A DNA stretch of 64,000 nt from Mimachlamys varia. Lineage: Eukaryota; Mollusca; Bivalvia; Pectinida; Pectinidae. Below the pieces are notes generated by a model. That model did not search any database and was not told where the DNA came from. It saw only the letters and a program-made list of their open reading frames with translations. The DNA is taken from the NCBI GenBank assembly GCA_947623455.1, contig OX392542.1:12407625-12471624 (forward strand), given 5' to 3'. Shown piece after piece: positions 14,395 through 26,896 of this stretch; position 1 is the first letter of the stretch, and every line of letters begins with the position of its first letter. The position numbers and the translations under genes are program-made.

Positions 14395-14711
14395 GATCAA
14401 TTTATTATTCCTGTGTCGACCCCCCTACAAAGCCAGATGGCCACAATGAATTGTCAGCGAGTGTGTATTTCCTAGGGTCAGTCAGTACCTTATCATCACT
14501 AGTCTTAGTTTTTAATGTATTTTGCACGTTAAAACAATAAACATATTTCCGGTCCCTGGGGCTCAGATGTTAAATTAATAAACAAACATTACCTGTTTCC
14601 TGTATCATGTGTAGGTACAACACGGCAGCTCGAGGGTTATATTGATGTGGAAAGAGGTCTAAAACACAAAACAAAGCAGGTTTTTTTTCTTTCTTTACTT
14701 CTTATCCAAAT

Positions 14712-14835
14712 TAACTTTCGGGAAATCCAATAGCACGACGAAAGGTCCAAATGTCTTTCGGATAACTTTTTCAAATTAATTTTCGGGAAATCCAATAGCA
14801 CGACGTAAAGGTACGAATGCATTTCGGATAAATAG
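14712..14835. repeat. Two-copy repeat of about 65 bp
   Basis: tttcgggaaatccaatagca followed by cgacg occurs twice, with similar flanks ending atttcggataa. Confidence 0.75.
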
Positions 14836-15412
14836 TGAAACAGTGTGTCAGGCTCCATCATTGTCGGTCCTTCTGATGACATCTTAACAATAATTGGGGG
14901 GAAACTACGTGGCGTGTATTTAACATGTATTCAACGGGAGTTAAAGACGAAAACATTACAAGTATTAGTCCAAACACTTATCAGTGTAAACATATAATGA
15001 ACAGGATATCTACCTGTTTAGTAATAATCTAAAGGAGGCTGTTCAGTTTGTCGTGCACGGGCTCGGATTCCGTGCTCAAATCACTTGTTACCCTTTGACA
15101 AGGCCAAATTGGTCAGGTCAAGTACAGACAAAAAGCTTTGTCGCTTTTTTAAGCATCCATGAATTTCCAAATAAACAACAGTCGCAGCACAAAATCTTAA
15201 CATAAAATAAAGAGAACTGTTTTATATTGATTCTGGAAGGTCTGATTATAAAGTATAACATTTTGGTTGCTATTATGTGTTATAGGACTGTAACAATGTT
15301 TGCTAATATGTTCATTACTTATATTTACAATTTGATATAATTTTTGTGTTTTATTTAGCTACTTCGAACCAATTTTGAACAGCAAATCAAGTGCAGACAG
15401 CATTGAAATTGA

Positions 15413-15441
15413 TGACGTCACAATAGAGATTGATGACGTCA
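15413..15441. promoter_or_regulatory. Two perfect CRE palindromes 21 bp apart
   Basis: TGACGTCA at 15413-15420 and 15434-15441, within a short duplicated block (gattgatgacgtcacaatag). They match the CREB/ATF consensus. No promoter or gene start is recognisable nearby, so function is speculative. Confidence 0.4.
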
Positions 15442-16050
15442 CAATAGCAACTGTTGTTATAGTCTTTGGCACTGGGTGTTATAGGCTTATGACAGCAACT
15501 GCCTCTTATCATTGTGTCAATGGGAAAATACAGAGCAAATGTAAATATTTAACGAAAACTAGTAGCTTGAATATAATCTTACATCTATGGATCGACGTCG
15601 TCCTATGCCATAAAGCATGTACCCTGTCTGCCTGGAAAACAAATGTTACACGATGTCTTATGAGGAGAGACAGTAGGATTTTACAGTGATCAATCTACGT
15701 GCGAGTCCCGAATCCTGTACTCATAAAATGATGCTGCATGGGACTCATAGAAATTCTCAAAATACTTCAATTTAACATTGTGGGACCCATTGTTTTTAGC
15801 AATATGTACTAAAAGGACCCATGAAAATAAATTGTAAGTTGATCACGGAGGATATTTTAGTGGGTAGGGATACCACTATTGTTGACTGTCACGAAGCCGT
15901 CAGATGTAAATTGTCGTCAATAACAAGCATTGTTAGATGAGCAGCACACGAACCAGATGTAGTGTATCCGGTTTCCTCGCCAGTGTCCTATATGACATGT
16001 AATCTTACAGGTTTTATTATTTGGCGTCAGTACGTCGATCCGCGATCCGC

Positions 16051-17590
16051 GTGTCTTACACGGGTCTGTACATAAGTCTTACGTGGTTTTCTGGGTCTCA
16101 CTGGTGTGTAAGTAGGTCTTACTCTGGTTTATACACATGTCTCACACAGTTTTCTGTGTCTTACTGGTGTAAAAAGGTCTTACACGGGTCTATACTCATG
16201 TCTTACGTGTTTTTTGGGTCTCACTGGTGTGTAAGTAGGTCTTACACGGGTCTATACATATGTCTTATGTGGTTTTCTTTGTCTTACTGGTGTAAAAAGG
16301 TCTTACATGGGTCTATACACATGTCTTATGTGGTTTTCTTTGTCTTACTGGTGTGTAAATAGGTCTTACTCGGGTCTATACACATGTCTTATGTGGTTTT
16401 CTTTGTCTTACTGGTGTGTAAATAGGTCTTACTCGGGTCTATACACATGTCTTATGTGGTTTTCTTTGTCTTACTGGTGTGTAAATAGGTCTTACATGGG
16501 TCTATACACATGTCTTATGTGGTTTTCTTTGTCTTACTGGTGTGTAAATAGGTCTTACTCGGGTCTATACACATGTCTCACACAGTTTTTTTGGGTCTCA
16601 CTGGTGTGTAAGTAGGTCTTACACGGGTCTATACACATGTCTTATGTGGTTTTCTTTGTCTTACTGGTGTAAAAAGGTCTTACACGGGTCTATACTCATG
16701 TCTCACGTGTTTTTTTGGGTCTCACTGGTGTGTAAATAGGTCTTACACGGGTCTATACACATGTCTTATGTGGTTTTCTTTGTCTTACTGGTGTGTAAAT
16801 AGATCTTACACGGGTCTATACACATGTCTTATGTGGTTTTCTTTGTCTTACTGGTGTGTAAATAGGTCTTACTCGGGTCTATACACATGTCTTATGTGGT
16901 TTTCTTTGTCTTACTGGTGTGTAAATAGGTCTTACTCGGGTCTATACACATGTCTTATGTGGTTTTCTTTGTCTTACTGGTGTGTAAATAGGTCTTACAT
17001 GGGTCTATACACATGTCTTATGTGGTTTTCTTTGTCTTACTGGTGTGTAAATAGGTCTTACACGGGTCTATACACATGTCTTATGTGGTTTTCTTTGTCT
17101 TACTGGTGTGTAAATAGGTCTAACATGGGTCTATACACATGTCTTATGTGGTTTTCTTTGTCTTACTGGTGTGTAAATAGGTCTTACACGGGTCTATACA
17201 CATGTCTTATGTGGTTTTCTTTGTCTTACTGGTGTGTAAATAGATCTTACACGGGTCTATACACATGTCTTATGTGGTTTTCTTTGTCTTACTGGTGTGT
17301 AAATAGGTCTTACTCGGGTCTATACACATGTCTTATGTGGTTTTCTTTGTCTTACTGGTGTGTAAATAGGTCTTACTCGGGTCTATACACATGTCTTATG
17401 TGGTTTTCTTTGTCTTACTGGTGTGTAAATAGGTCTTACATGGGTCTATACACATGTCTTATGTGGTTTTCCGGGTCCCACTGGTGTGTAAATAGGTCTA
17501 ACATGGGTCTATACACATGTCTTATGTGGTTTTCTTTGTCTTACTGGTGTGTAAATAGGTCTTACTCGGGTCTATACACATGTCTTATTT
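16051..17590 (+). repeat. 63-bp minisatellite, about 24 copies
   Basis: The unit contains acgggtctatacacatgtct, followed by tatgtggttttctttgtctt and actggtgtgtaaata. Period 63 bp equals 21 codons, so one plus-strand frame stays open for hundreds of codons (repeat YTGLYTCLMWFSLSYWCVNRS with variants). Two units carry alternative segments (gtttttttgggtctcac). There is no start context, splice site or known domain. Confidence 0.93.
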
Positions 17591-20500
17591 CATTGGGGAT
17601 ATTATTGGAGAGACTAAGGCCTTGCAACTGCCCCCTCCCTTCCTTATTGCTTGTCTATCTTTTCTTTTCTCTTTCTTTCATATATCTGGCAGCGTTTTCA
17701 CATAAATGATAAGACATCTGGGATTTCCTGCTTTTATGGAGCTACATCCTCGATATCAAGGTGTTACGATCACCTCCGCTCTCTACACCCCTGGACATCG
17801 AGGATGATGAAGCTATGACTACCCGGGTTATTATTGAGGTATGACGGGCCTGCCATTCGAGTACTTTCTGAAGCTCGTATGACTGACAGGACTTCGAGGA
17901 ACTGTTCCAATAGAACTTCCAGATACTGAAACACGACAGACAGTACTTCAACCTAGTTCTGGAATTATAAAGGACCGGACTCCCAGGTAGTTCATGAATG
18001 GTTACGGAGTTAACATCCAGGTATGTATGGCTTCATGACGTGTGGAACTTTGAGAATTTCAAGAAATTCTATGGGAGGAATATCCGGGTACTTTCGGTGC
18101 TGCGACGCGGGTTAGATCAAATGTAACAAAATATATATCCACCGTAATTTCAATAAAAATCAGCCCAAGAGAAAAATAATACCAAACACATTTTTAAAGT
18201 GTACTTATAGCCATTTTTTATGATATTTGATTTTGTTAGACAGGTGCAACTGAAATAACAAAGGTCGAATTATAAATCAAACTATCACGAACCGTCGAGT
18301 AGAGACTTATCGGGACCAAAGTTTTACAGCCTATCTGAAAAGGCAGTCCCGAGGGTAAATGTTCCATACCATAGAAACTCACGCTGAATATCAATGTGCA
18401 ATTTCTGTTTATTGATATTATTGAAGGATCGTAAACGAATTGTGTCAAAAGAATACGTGAAAAAATGTCGATATCGAGGGGAAAAAAAATATCATGTTTG
18501 TCTACTTGCATTTTCCTGTGGCGACACGTATTATAAAGGTCAAACGGGCTGTCATACCACTCTAATTCTGAAGTGGGAGGGGGTGGGGGCATACCTTAGG
18601 AACACCCACCCATAACTTGTTGTAAAGGCTCGATATCTAGAGACGGTGCAAACAGTAAATACTGCAAATTATTTAATTTTCGCGAGGTCTTCTTTGGTCG
18701 CGTTTTTTGCTCATTAAACACATGGACCTGAAAACGGGTTATAGCAACGTCATATATGGACATTGACTGGTGTGTTTTAAGTAATATCAAACGCTACAGG
18801 AAGTCTTTTTTTCGAAAAATACTCATAGATACCTTAAGTTATCATGTATTTACATGTACATGTCAATTTGTATGCAAATATACTAATTCTAACTCGTTAT
18901 TTATCCAACAGAAAGTACAAAGGGAGATCACTGCATCTGAATGCTTTTGCCTGGCGAAAAATGTCTCCGGAGCTTGGGATGTAACCAACCGCCTGTCGAG
19001 GTACACAGGGACCTATACATTTGTCAAAGCTAAATTTAGAACTACATGCAAACTAATGGGTTAAGTGTAATTCTAGAGTTTGGGTGGTTTAGGTCAATTT
19101 TCGGTATGGCGTGTCATATGGGGTGGCATTCAACCGAAAATTGATCTACCCCCCCCCCCCACACACACACACACAAACGTGTACTCTAGATTACCAAATA
19201 AATGTAGGCATGTCGCTGCAACAAATTCTCATGTCCCTGTGATCCGGTACAATTGCTCCAAATTAATATTATAACTTTCACTGAACCGATGTGCGAAGCA
19301 GATTCAGACAAAAAGCATATGTATATAGCCTTCTGTTGTCAGTGTGTATTCACATCACATAATAAATATACAGCCATGTCTGATGAAACACATTATATAA
19401 GTAACAATTTACTTTAAAAACGGTAGTTCATTATGATTGAAACTATTCATAATGAATAAGAAAAATGTCGCCTAAAGCAAATTATGTAAAACAGGGTCAA
19501 CGAAATACGTCAAACGTGGTGCGAGGATCGTGGGAAAACTCACTACAGCTCAACACGTACAGGTAGGACACAGACAACCATGCTAAATTGGCAAAAATTA
19601 TCAATTCAAATAAGTATTTAAGGGGAACATATGGTGAAGCATCTGTATAAATATATCATTGCTTACCTTGTTGTTATGAGCCGAGAATAGACAAGTCACA
19701 CTTAAATACTTATGTGACGTTACGTCTGAAGAAGTTTGATTTCCCAAGCAACATGTTAATATAATCTACAGGCACATTTGTTATAAATTATTTAGTTATC
19801 GATGTATTATATGTTAAAACATTGCTATGTTTGTATTCTATTAATTCCCATACATGTTTGCTGCCCATTGCATTTTATATATGTCATGATGTAATGTTTT
19901 GATGAAAAAGGGACGTATCGCGTTGTTTTGAATATGATCCATTTGTCACGCCCTCTGATAAAGAGCAACACCATCTATTATGCATTGACCGCGTAAAATG
20001 CAAATTGATTTAAATGTTGTCAACAAACAATTTATCTTATTAACAAAATCACTTTATTTATCTTTTTAGTTTAGTTGATAAATCGTTTTGAACCTTTTTT
20101 TGCTGCTTTAAACGTTATTTGTGTTATATAATGTGTATGAGGAAAGCTTCATTTTGAATACATAGAATAATTCACGCTTTGTAACAAACAAATCTTTCTG
20201 AACACATATTACATGTATTTAACACGTGTTAATTTAACGTATCTTTATGATCATAACTAGTTTATCGTATGTGGTGCGTTAATATACATTTTGTAATAAA
20301 TTTGCCTGTTTTTAACACAAATCATTTTACATGATTTTTTAGACAATGCATCATTTTGAGCTGTTATTGGTCACAAATTATTTTATACGCTGTTTATAAA
20401 CAATGTATCAGTTTTCCCCGTTAACATTATGAAAAAGCATGTTGATAAATGAAGTTCATTTGTTTATGAATGCAGAGACACAACTTTCATTTTTCGCGGT

Positions 20501-22800
20501 GTTGTTTTGAGTTTGAGGAAACCGTTTTCGTCATAACTTTAAAGTTTACGGCTCTGCCATTGTTCTTGATACATGTAGTATATACCGCTTTATCACAATC
20601 TAGTTCGAAGGTTGTCTGAAAGCGGTTCACAATTTAGCATCCCTGTTAAAGGCCATAAATTCACAGTCGAGTAGACAGGATCATGTGAAGCGAATTATTT
20701 CTCTTTTTTATGAAATTGAATTTACATGTATTCAATTTATATTCGCTGGTATAAAAATGAAATTGATGAGTATGGAAATTGAGGGCGACAAAAATAAAAA
20801 ATAAAAATTAGAACGAAAAGACGGGAGAAACCGGAATGAAACAGCTTGTGCAAGATCGAGAGTACCGTGCCTCGAACCGTTCTACAATAAACTTCCTTGC
20901 CTACATGTCATTTGTAATCATTAGAAATTACCCTATAAACATAGGAAACAAATAAGGTGTATAACTGTTCCCGAGTTTCTTCGTGTGTAGATAACTCCAG
21001 GGTTATCGTAGATCCGCTTCGGATAACATGGAGAAAACGCGCCTGCGTCAAATGCATAAATGACAGCGGTTAATTTTTGGCGCTAATCTTACTCAAATTA
21101 AGACTGTTCCGCCAATGTCGTTTAAAGGACGACGCAAATACAAATGCAGTTCATTAACTAATTATTCAAACAAGAAAAGAATCAAAGTAAACAATTGTTA
21201 AATACCAATAATGTATATATTGATTGAATGAAGTATTTTTTAAAATGTTCATAAATGCAAATCGGTATCCGTACCGTACAGATCATAATACCAAAGCGGG
21301 CTTTATGCAATATGGATGTAACATTATTTTCATTCATACCGACATGAAATTAAAAAAAAAAACGTTCAATATTGATTATCCAAGATAGTTAAAATGTAAC
21401 TGTATGACAGAAATTGGTTTACTTCTTTTGAAGTGGAAGTGCAAATACAAATAGAAAGAATTGCCTTTACGTCCACTTTCATCTATATATCGAGAAATGT
21501 TTAGACAAAAATTAAAGAAAAAATTATTTTCATATCTTAATTTAGAATAGGAATTATACAATGCAGGGGAGATAACCTGCACAAATCGGCAGAACTAGTC
21601 AGTTCATGCTTGCAGTATACTGGGCGATTATCCTAAATAAAATGTTATGCATCTAAAGCTTAACATGCTAACCGTCAGTGTTGACGTCACTAGGAACAGA
21701 CTCATTAAAACACTGGTATCAGTGTCACAAGTTACAAGTAGTAATGTTCTCTCAAGCTCACGTGTCTGTCCAAACCAGCTTCTGGGGGAAAAAATCACGT
21801 CAATAAAACCATAATCCGAACTCAAAATTGATTAAACTAGAGGCAAAATAGGAACAAAGGAAAGATTTACACGGATACTTTCGTACAAACACATTGCAAG
21901 AGAATAAGACCAGGTGTTCCGGAAGAATAAGAGAAAGACGTACATGGTCTCTTGTCCGTTCAGTTAAAACCAAAAGGTTTTCGACAAATGCTATTTTGTA
22001 AGGATCATGCTGGGATGACTGTCCTTGGCCCACTTTCAAGGCCGATAGGTCAAATGAGTAAAACAAAACCCTTAAACAAACTTATTTTGAGTAACCAAAA
22101 GCCGCGCAATCAAAATATTTACAAGAAGCAAGTTGGAATGAAGGTTTGCTGTAAAGTGGAATTGTTTGCGGTGTGGAAATTTTCGCTTATTTCACCGGCG
22201 TTAAATCTCAGCAAATATATCAACGTGAATATATGTCACACTATTAACACCACTCAAACTGTACATTGTATAATAGTATTGTAAGTACACAGTGCAATAC
22301 AGCATGATTGACAGCATGAGAAAAGTTCCACACCACGAACTGTTTGGAGGCTGACAAAGCGAAACATTTCATGGCCGAAAACATCGGCTTTTACGGTATT
22401 CAATTTTGTTCAAATGAATGAACCCTTTCCAAGGTCACGTGGGTAAAAAAAAAATCAAAATAACCATAGAACTGATCTTTATGTATCCCAACCGCGGATT
22501 GTGTGAAAAGTTTGTGAATTGTAAATTATAGGTCATTGTTTTATTTTATAATTTTTGAAACCAGCAAATAAAATTGATGTGTCTGCATTTCTTTCAAAAG
22601 TACATACATTGTATGTACATATGTATGCATATACAGTGTTTGCATAACATTCATGTGTACATTTTACTGTACACACTTCTATATTTTGCTGACCTACTGA
22701 AACCCTATTGTAAGGCCAACTCCATATAATGCTGAAATGATCATTGGATAGGAGGTGGCGGTATAACGGGGGACAACTGTACGTAGACTTTCACATATAA
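17591..22800. other. AT-rich intergenic DNA
   Basis: No open frame above about 120 codons and none with a recognisable motif. It holds the CA microsatellite at 19151 and scattered short direct repeats, but no RNA gene I can identify. Small or fast-evolving exons could be missed. Confidence 0.6.
19151..19175. repeat. Poly-C / CA microsatellite
   Basis: A run of C is followed by (AC)n, about 25 bp in all. Confidence 0.9.
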
Positions 22801-23278
22801 TTACCCCCTTGGTCCCATTCCACAGAGAAACTAAACACAAATCAGAAAATTTCTATAAATTTTATTTACATACATTTATGTCGTCATTAATGCATGTAGG
22901 TTTACATGCACATGTAACAGAATTACACAGTAGTGGACAAGTGTGGCCTCGAGTTAAAATCCATCAACTGGATCAATCATATCACAAACCAATGTTAAAA
23001 TGAGGCAAGGTCACGTATCTAAGGAGAGGGCAATACTGAAGTCAAGGTCACTCACTTAGCAACAGCCCAGTGTCAAGGTGAATGACGCAATATCTACTAG
23101 GAATCGTTGCCATGACGTTTCACCCATCACAAAGGCTGATTCCTATCTATGTATATTTACAATGATAAAACACTAATCACATTAGATATCTGTACAATGG
23201 AGTTTTCTTATAGAAAACATGGATTACTTTACCCAATGTCTTAACTCTATTATACTACTACTGACCAATCACAGTACT

Positions 23279-23493
23279 GGGCCGTTTTCGTTTAAGCGGT
23301 TGAACCGGTCGGACCACAGTTGTTCGTTTATTTTATAAGGTCGGACCTGGTAATCTTATGCTGCTTTCAGGAGAGCCTTGAGGAAGCCTTGCAGGGCCTG
23401 TATAAACATTTGCAGGTCCGCCAGGATTTCGACCCGAAAACGTTACATTTATAGGCGGACAAACCGGTTCTTCCGCATAAACGAAAGCGGCCC
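23279..23493. repeat. Fold-back element
   Basis: The left terminus gggccgttttcgtttaagcg and the right terminus ending acgaaagcggccc are complementary with a few mismatches. Internal aaccggt blocks are also mirrored. It lies downstream of the XRN1 stop. Confidence 0.75.
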
Positions 23494-23554
23494 TGATTTA
23501 ACAGAAATATCAACTTTAGGGTAGTAGTGACTCATTGACGCAAGACAACAAATC

Positions 23555-24030
23555 TGGAAGTCCTATGACCAAGAAGTGCTATGGCCCAGAAGTCCTCGGA
23601 CCCAGAAGTGGTATGACTGAGAAATCCTAGGACCAAAAAGTCCTATTACCAAGAAGTGCTACGACCAAGAAGTTCTACGACCAGAGGTCCTAGGACCAAG
23701 AAGTTCTACGACCAAGAAGTTCTACGTCCAGAAGTCCTAGGACCAAGAAGTCTAAAGACCAAAAAGTCCTAGGACCAAGAAGTATTAAGACCAAAAAGTC
23801 CTAAGACCAAGAAGTACTATAACCCAGAAGTCCAAGGATCAAGAAGTTCTATGACCAAGAAGTCTTAGGACCCAACATTCCTAAGACCAAGAAGTCCTAG
23901 GGCCAAGAAGTTTTACAACTAAGAAGTCCTAGGACCAATAAGTCTAAAGACCAAGACGTCCTAGGACCAAGAAATCATATTACCCAGAAAAGTGTTACGA
24001 TCCAGATGTCTTAGGACAAAGTAGTCTTAT
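23555..24030. repeat. Short degenerate repeat (gaccaagaagtcctag)
   Basis: About 25-30 copies of a 12-24-bp pattern such as aggaccaagaagtcctagga, with many changes. It lies downstream of XRN1 and is non-coding. Confidence 0.85.
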
Positions 24031-25337
24031 GACTACTTAGTCTTCCAAGTCTAACCTTGGATCCATACAAGTCATACAAACATAGACTGTTAAGTATCTG
24101 AATCGTAATACTGAATTATGCTGACATGTTACCAACCAAAGAACTTCACTAGCATTTTCATCAATGAATCATAAAAATATCAAAGATGTATCAAATCAAG
24201 ATTTTACAGGATATTATCACACTTTTTATTTATGCATTTTCCAAAACAACATTTTTCTTAAGTATTCAACTCATGATCATTCATCCCTGAAAATTCTAAA
24301 TGAACTGCTGTTTAGTTTGAATTGGAAAAGTTCCAATAAGTCTTCAGTGGTAAATGATTAAATGAAATTGTGGACTTTCCTTCACATCTAGTGATGACTG
24401 ACCAAATAAACCATACTATCGTTTTGGACTGTTTTAGTCGTCAGTGTAAACAAGGACATACAATGTTAAATGAAGCTACGACCTACTCTGTGATAATGGG
24501 ATGGTGAGATTTTAATGATAATTAAAGGGGATGTAACAATTTTTATATTGAATACCTTTTTATAATCAATTTTAAAAAAGACCATTGTGAGTACAGAGAG
24601 TAGCTGATCAATGATGAACTTACAGGTTCTGAACGATGAAAGTAAAGAGAAGGTGTCAAATATACATCTAACAGTACAGTTGATTCACAACAATATCATA
24701 TATATACAAGTACACAGTAAAATGTAAACATTAAAAATAATTTTATTTCATAAAAACTACACTCTATTATCACAGTATACATCTGCATACTTCACTTGAA
24801 ACAATTCATGTTGATTTTGATAATAAAAATAAAACACCTGATATTTCTGTCCGGTGATAAAAACTAGTTCAATATACCTTGATCAACAATATTTGCATCT
24901 CCGGATTTTTTTTATAGTATAGACTATTTGTGACTTTATCACACAATGTGGCAAACACAGATATGCAACACGATGTACATTCCGCGAAATAAACACATTT
25001 CAGGTATGCAAGACTTAAAATTTTTAAACATTTACAAATTATCATTTCTGTTATTTTGAATATCCATGTGGTGAGATAGAATTTTCTCTCTACCCTGGAC
25101 AGGGATATCCATACTTTTACCGGTGTGGGATTTTCTTATCTCTTACCCTGGACAGGGATATCCATATTTTATCTGTGAGAGATTTTCTTATCTCACCCTA
25201 GGTTGAGACAAGCTCTCAACAATTGTATGACGACACGTCGACACCTCAATCACATCACATCAACATTGTCTTGCATTGATGTAGCGTCAATATTAGATTA
25301 TACATGAGGGTAGCAGGGTAAGAGAAAAATAATCATT

Positions 25338-25487
25338 CACCTCCTTGGTAGTGAGACAGGAGATCTCAATCCGGGGGGTAAGATTCTTGAGCGGCCAAAC
25401 ACTCGGCAAGCCTCGCGTTTGGTAACTTTAGAATCTTACCCTCGGGTTGAGATTCCCCTGTTTCACCCCCAAGGGGGTGAACAATTC
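25338..25487. repeat. Fold-back element
   Basis: Imperfect inverted arms: attcacctccttgg and gagatctcaatccggggggt on the left; accctcgggttgagattccc and ccaagggggtgaac on the right. It is preceded by a short tandem duplication of ccctggacagggatatccat at about 25097 and 25147. Confidence 0.75.
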
Positions 25488-26551
25488 TTTTAATATACTG
25501 GACATTAACTTAACACTTCAGGACAATTGTAAAATTGTCACCTCATTTCTCAAATGAAATTTTTCCATTTAATTTCGATAATTTTCTAAATCCAAAATTA
25601 ATAACTATAGAAAGGAGTCAAAAAGAAACACATACTGATAGTTAATAGTGAAACGTGTAAAAGTGCAGATCCAGACAAATTGTTTTTTTTAGAAGTTGTC
25701 ACAAGTGTTTATTTTGGTATTGCATGTGTTCCCATCGTTTAAATACTGTGATAGAAGCCAAAGTGTTTATCTGATATTATAAATAATTATACCCAATGAC
25801 CAAATGTAGTGAAAATATTTTTCTTTTAGTGCTACAATAGATTCTCAAAGAAAGTGTTTATATTATACTTCTAAGAAATAATTTCTATATTCTGGCAATA
25901 GTATTGAGACCAAATGCAACCTGAATGCAGTAATTAACCAGTAATTGATTTAAGAAAAGTTTTAGGTGATGTTTGTCCAAGGGGGAAAAAACTCTAACCA
26001 GTACCGTAATCCCTAAAATGGCACAATACTTCTACTGGCGTTAGACAGGTTTCAAAGTTGGGTCAAGCCTTAAATAAATAAAATTAATTAAAATTCTCAA
26101 CTTTAATTGACCATAACTTTCAAATGATTGAGTGGATCATTACCAAAAGTTTTAGTGAGTAATGAGAGGAAACAAAATTATAACGGAAAGATGGGGAAGA
26201 GTAAACAATATACCCCAGCCATTTCATGGCAGTAGCATAAAAAACCTGACTGAATCAATTTTATCAAAGCTAATGATATCATGGGGCCATGAAATCTCCC
26301 TTAAATGATTGTAGAGGGCACAGTATACCTACTTAATAATAATATACAATTATGCTGTATGTCAAGAAAATAAAAATTTTATCAGGGCATAAATGATATG
26401 GACCACATCATCTTACCTCAGCATGTTATAATGGTATCAGCACAAATAATCACAACATATCAATGTCATCACAACATTCACACTCCTTTAAAAACAGAAT
26501 CGATTTCGTCCCTAAAACACTCCTATTTCAGGTCTTGTTCATCAAGTTGAC

Positions 26552-26896
26552 TTATTTTGTCATGTTAAAATTTGCAGCCATTCTTGGTCGGCGCTTCTGA
26601 TGCTGGCCGGGAGACTTTGAAGGCTGCTGGTTTTGTCGTGGAGATTTAGCGGGAGTAACCTCCCTTGGAACCTGTCCATTTAACTCTGATGCTACCACTT
26701 GTGGTGCCTGTGCAGAAGACACAGGTTTTTGAAGTTTACCACCAAACAGGTCACGGGCTGTATTGTGGGGTTCATGCCTGTTGCTTTCCCCGTCCGACCT
26801 TGGACTAACATCTGACCTTGGACTGGTGTCTATCACCTGTCCGTTACTGTCTCTGCTTTCGGATTCCCGTCTCTTACTTGGGGTTTTACGTGTGAC
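26552..26896 (-). CDS. XRN1: XRN1 last coding exon and stop
   Basis: 345 bp including TAA, acceptor tttctag. It encodes VTRKTPSKRRE, two copies of SPRSD, a Gln/Pro/Lys-rich stretch and a terminus KRRPRMAANFNMTK. The end is very like the conserved basic 'LAVNF..SK' end of vertebrate XRN1. In flies and humans the XRN1 C-terminus binds decapping factors (DCP1 or EDC4), so this motif is likely a docking peptide (inference). Confidence 0.92.
   Translation of the reverse strand, partial: VTRKTPSKRRESESRDSNGQVIDTSPRSDVSPRSDGESNRHEPHNTARDLFGGKLQKPVSSAQAPQVVASELNGQVPREVTPAKSPRQNQQPSKSPGQHQKRRPRMAANFNMTK

Larger units (their letters stand above)
14395..16050. other. Intergenic, no gene recognised
   Basis: The open frames here are short and lack domains or splice context. 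It holds only the two-copy repeat at 14712 and the CRE pair at 15413. Confidence 0.6.
22801..26551. other. Region downstream of the XRN1 stop (possible 3' UTR plus intergenic)
   Basis: It is non-coding. Minus-strand AATAAA signals occur near 25708, 24741 and 22860, so the 3' UTR end cannot be fixed from sequence. Repeats are listed separately (23279, 23555, 25338). Confidence 0.5.

Noticed and set aside
16768..17709. 313-codon plus-strand frame of hydrophobic 21-residue repeats
   Set aside because: The 63-bp period keeps it open. No evidence supports a protein.
18236..18592. 118-codon minus-strand frame
   Set aside because: No recognisable domain, and it overlaps other chance frames on both strands.
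21952..22284. 110-codon plus-strand frame
   Set aside because: No recognisable motif, splice context or compositional shift. It is consistent with chance in AT-rich DNA.
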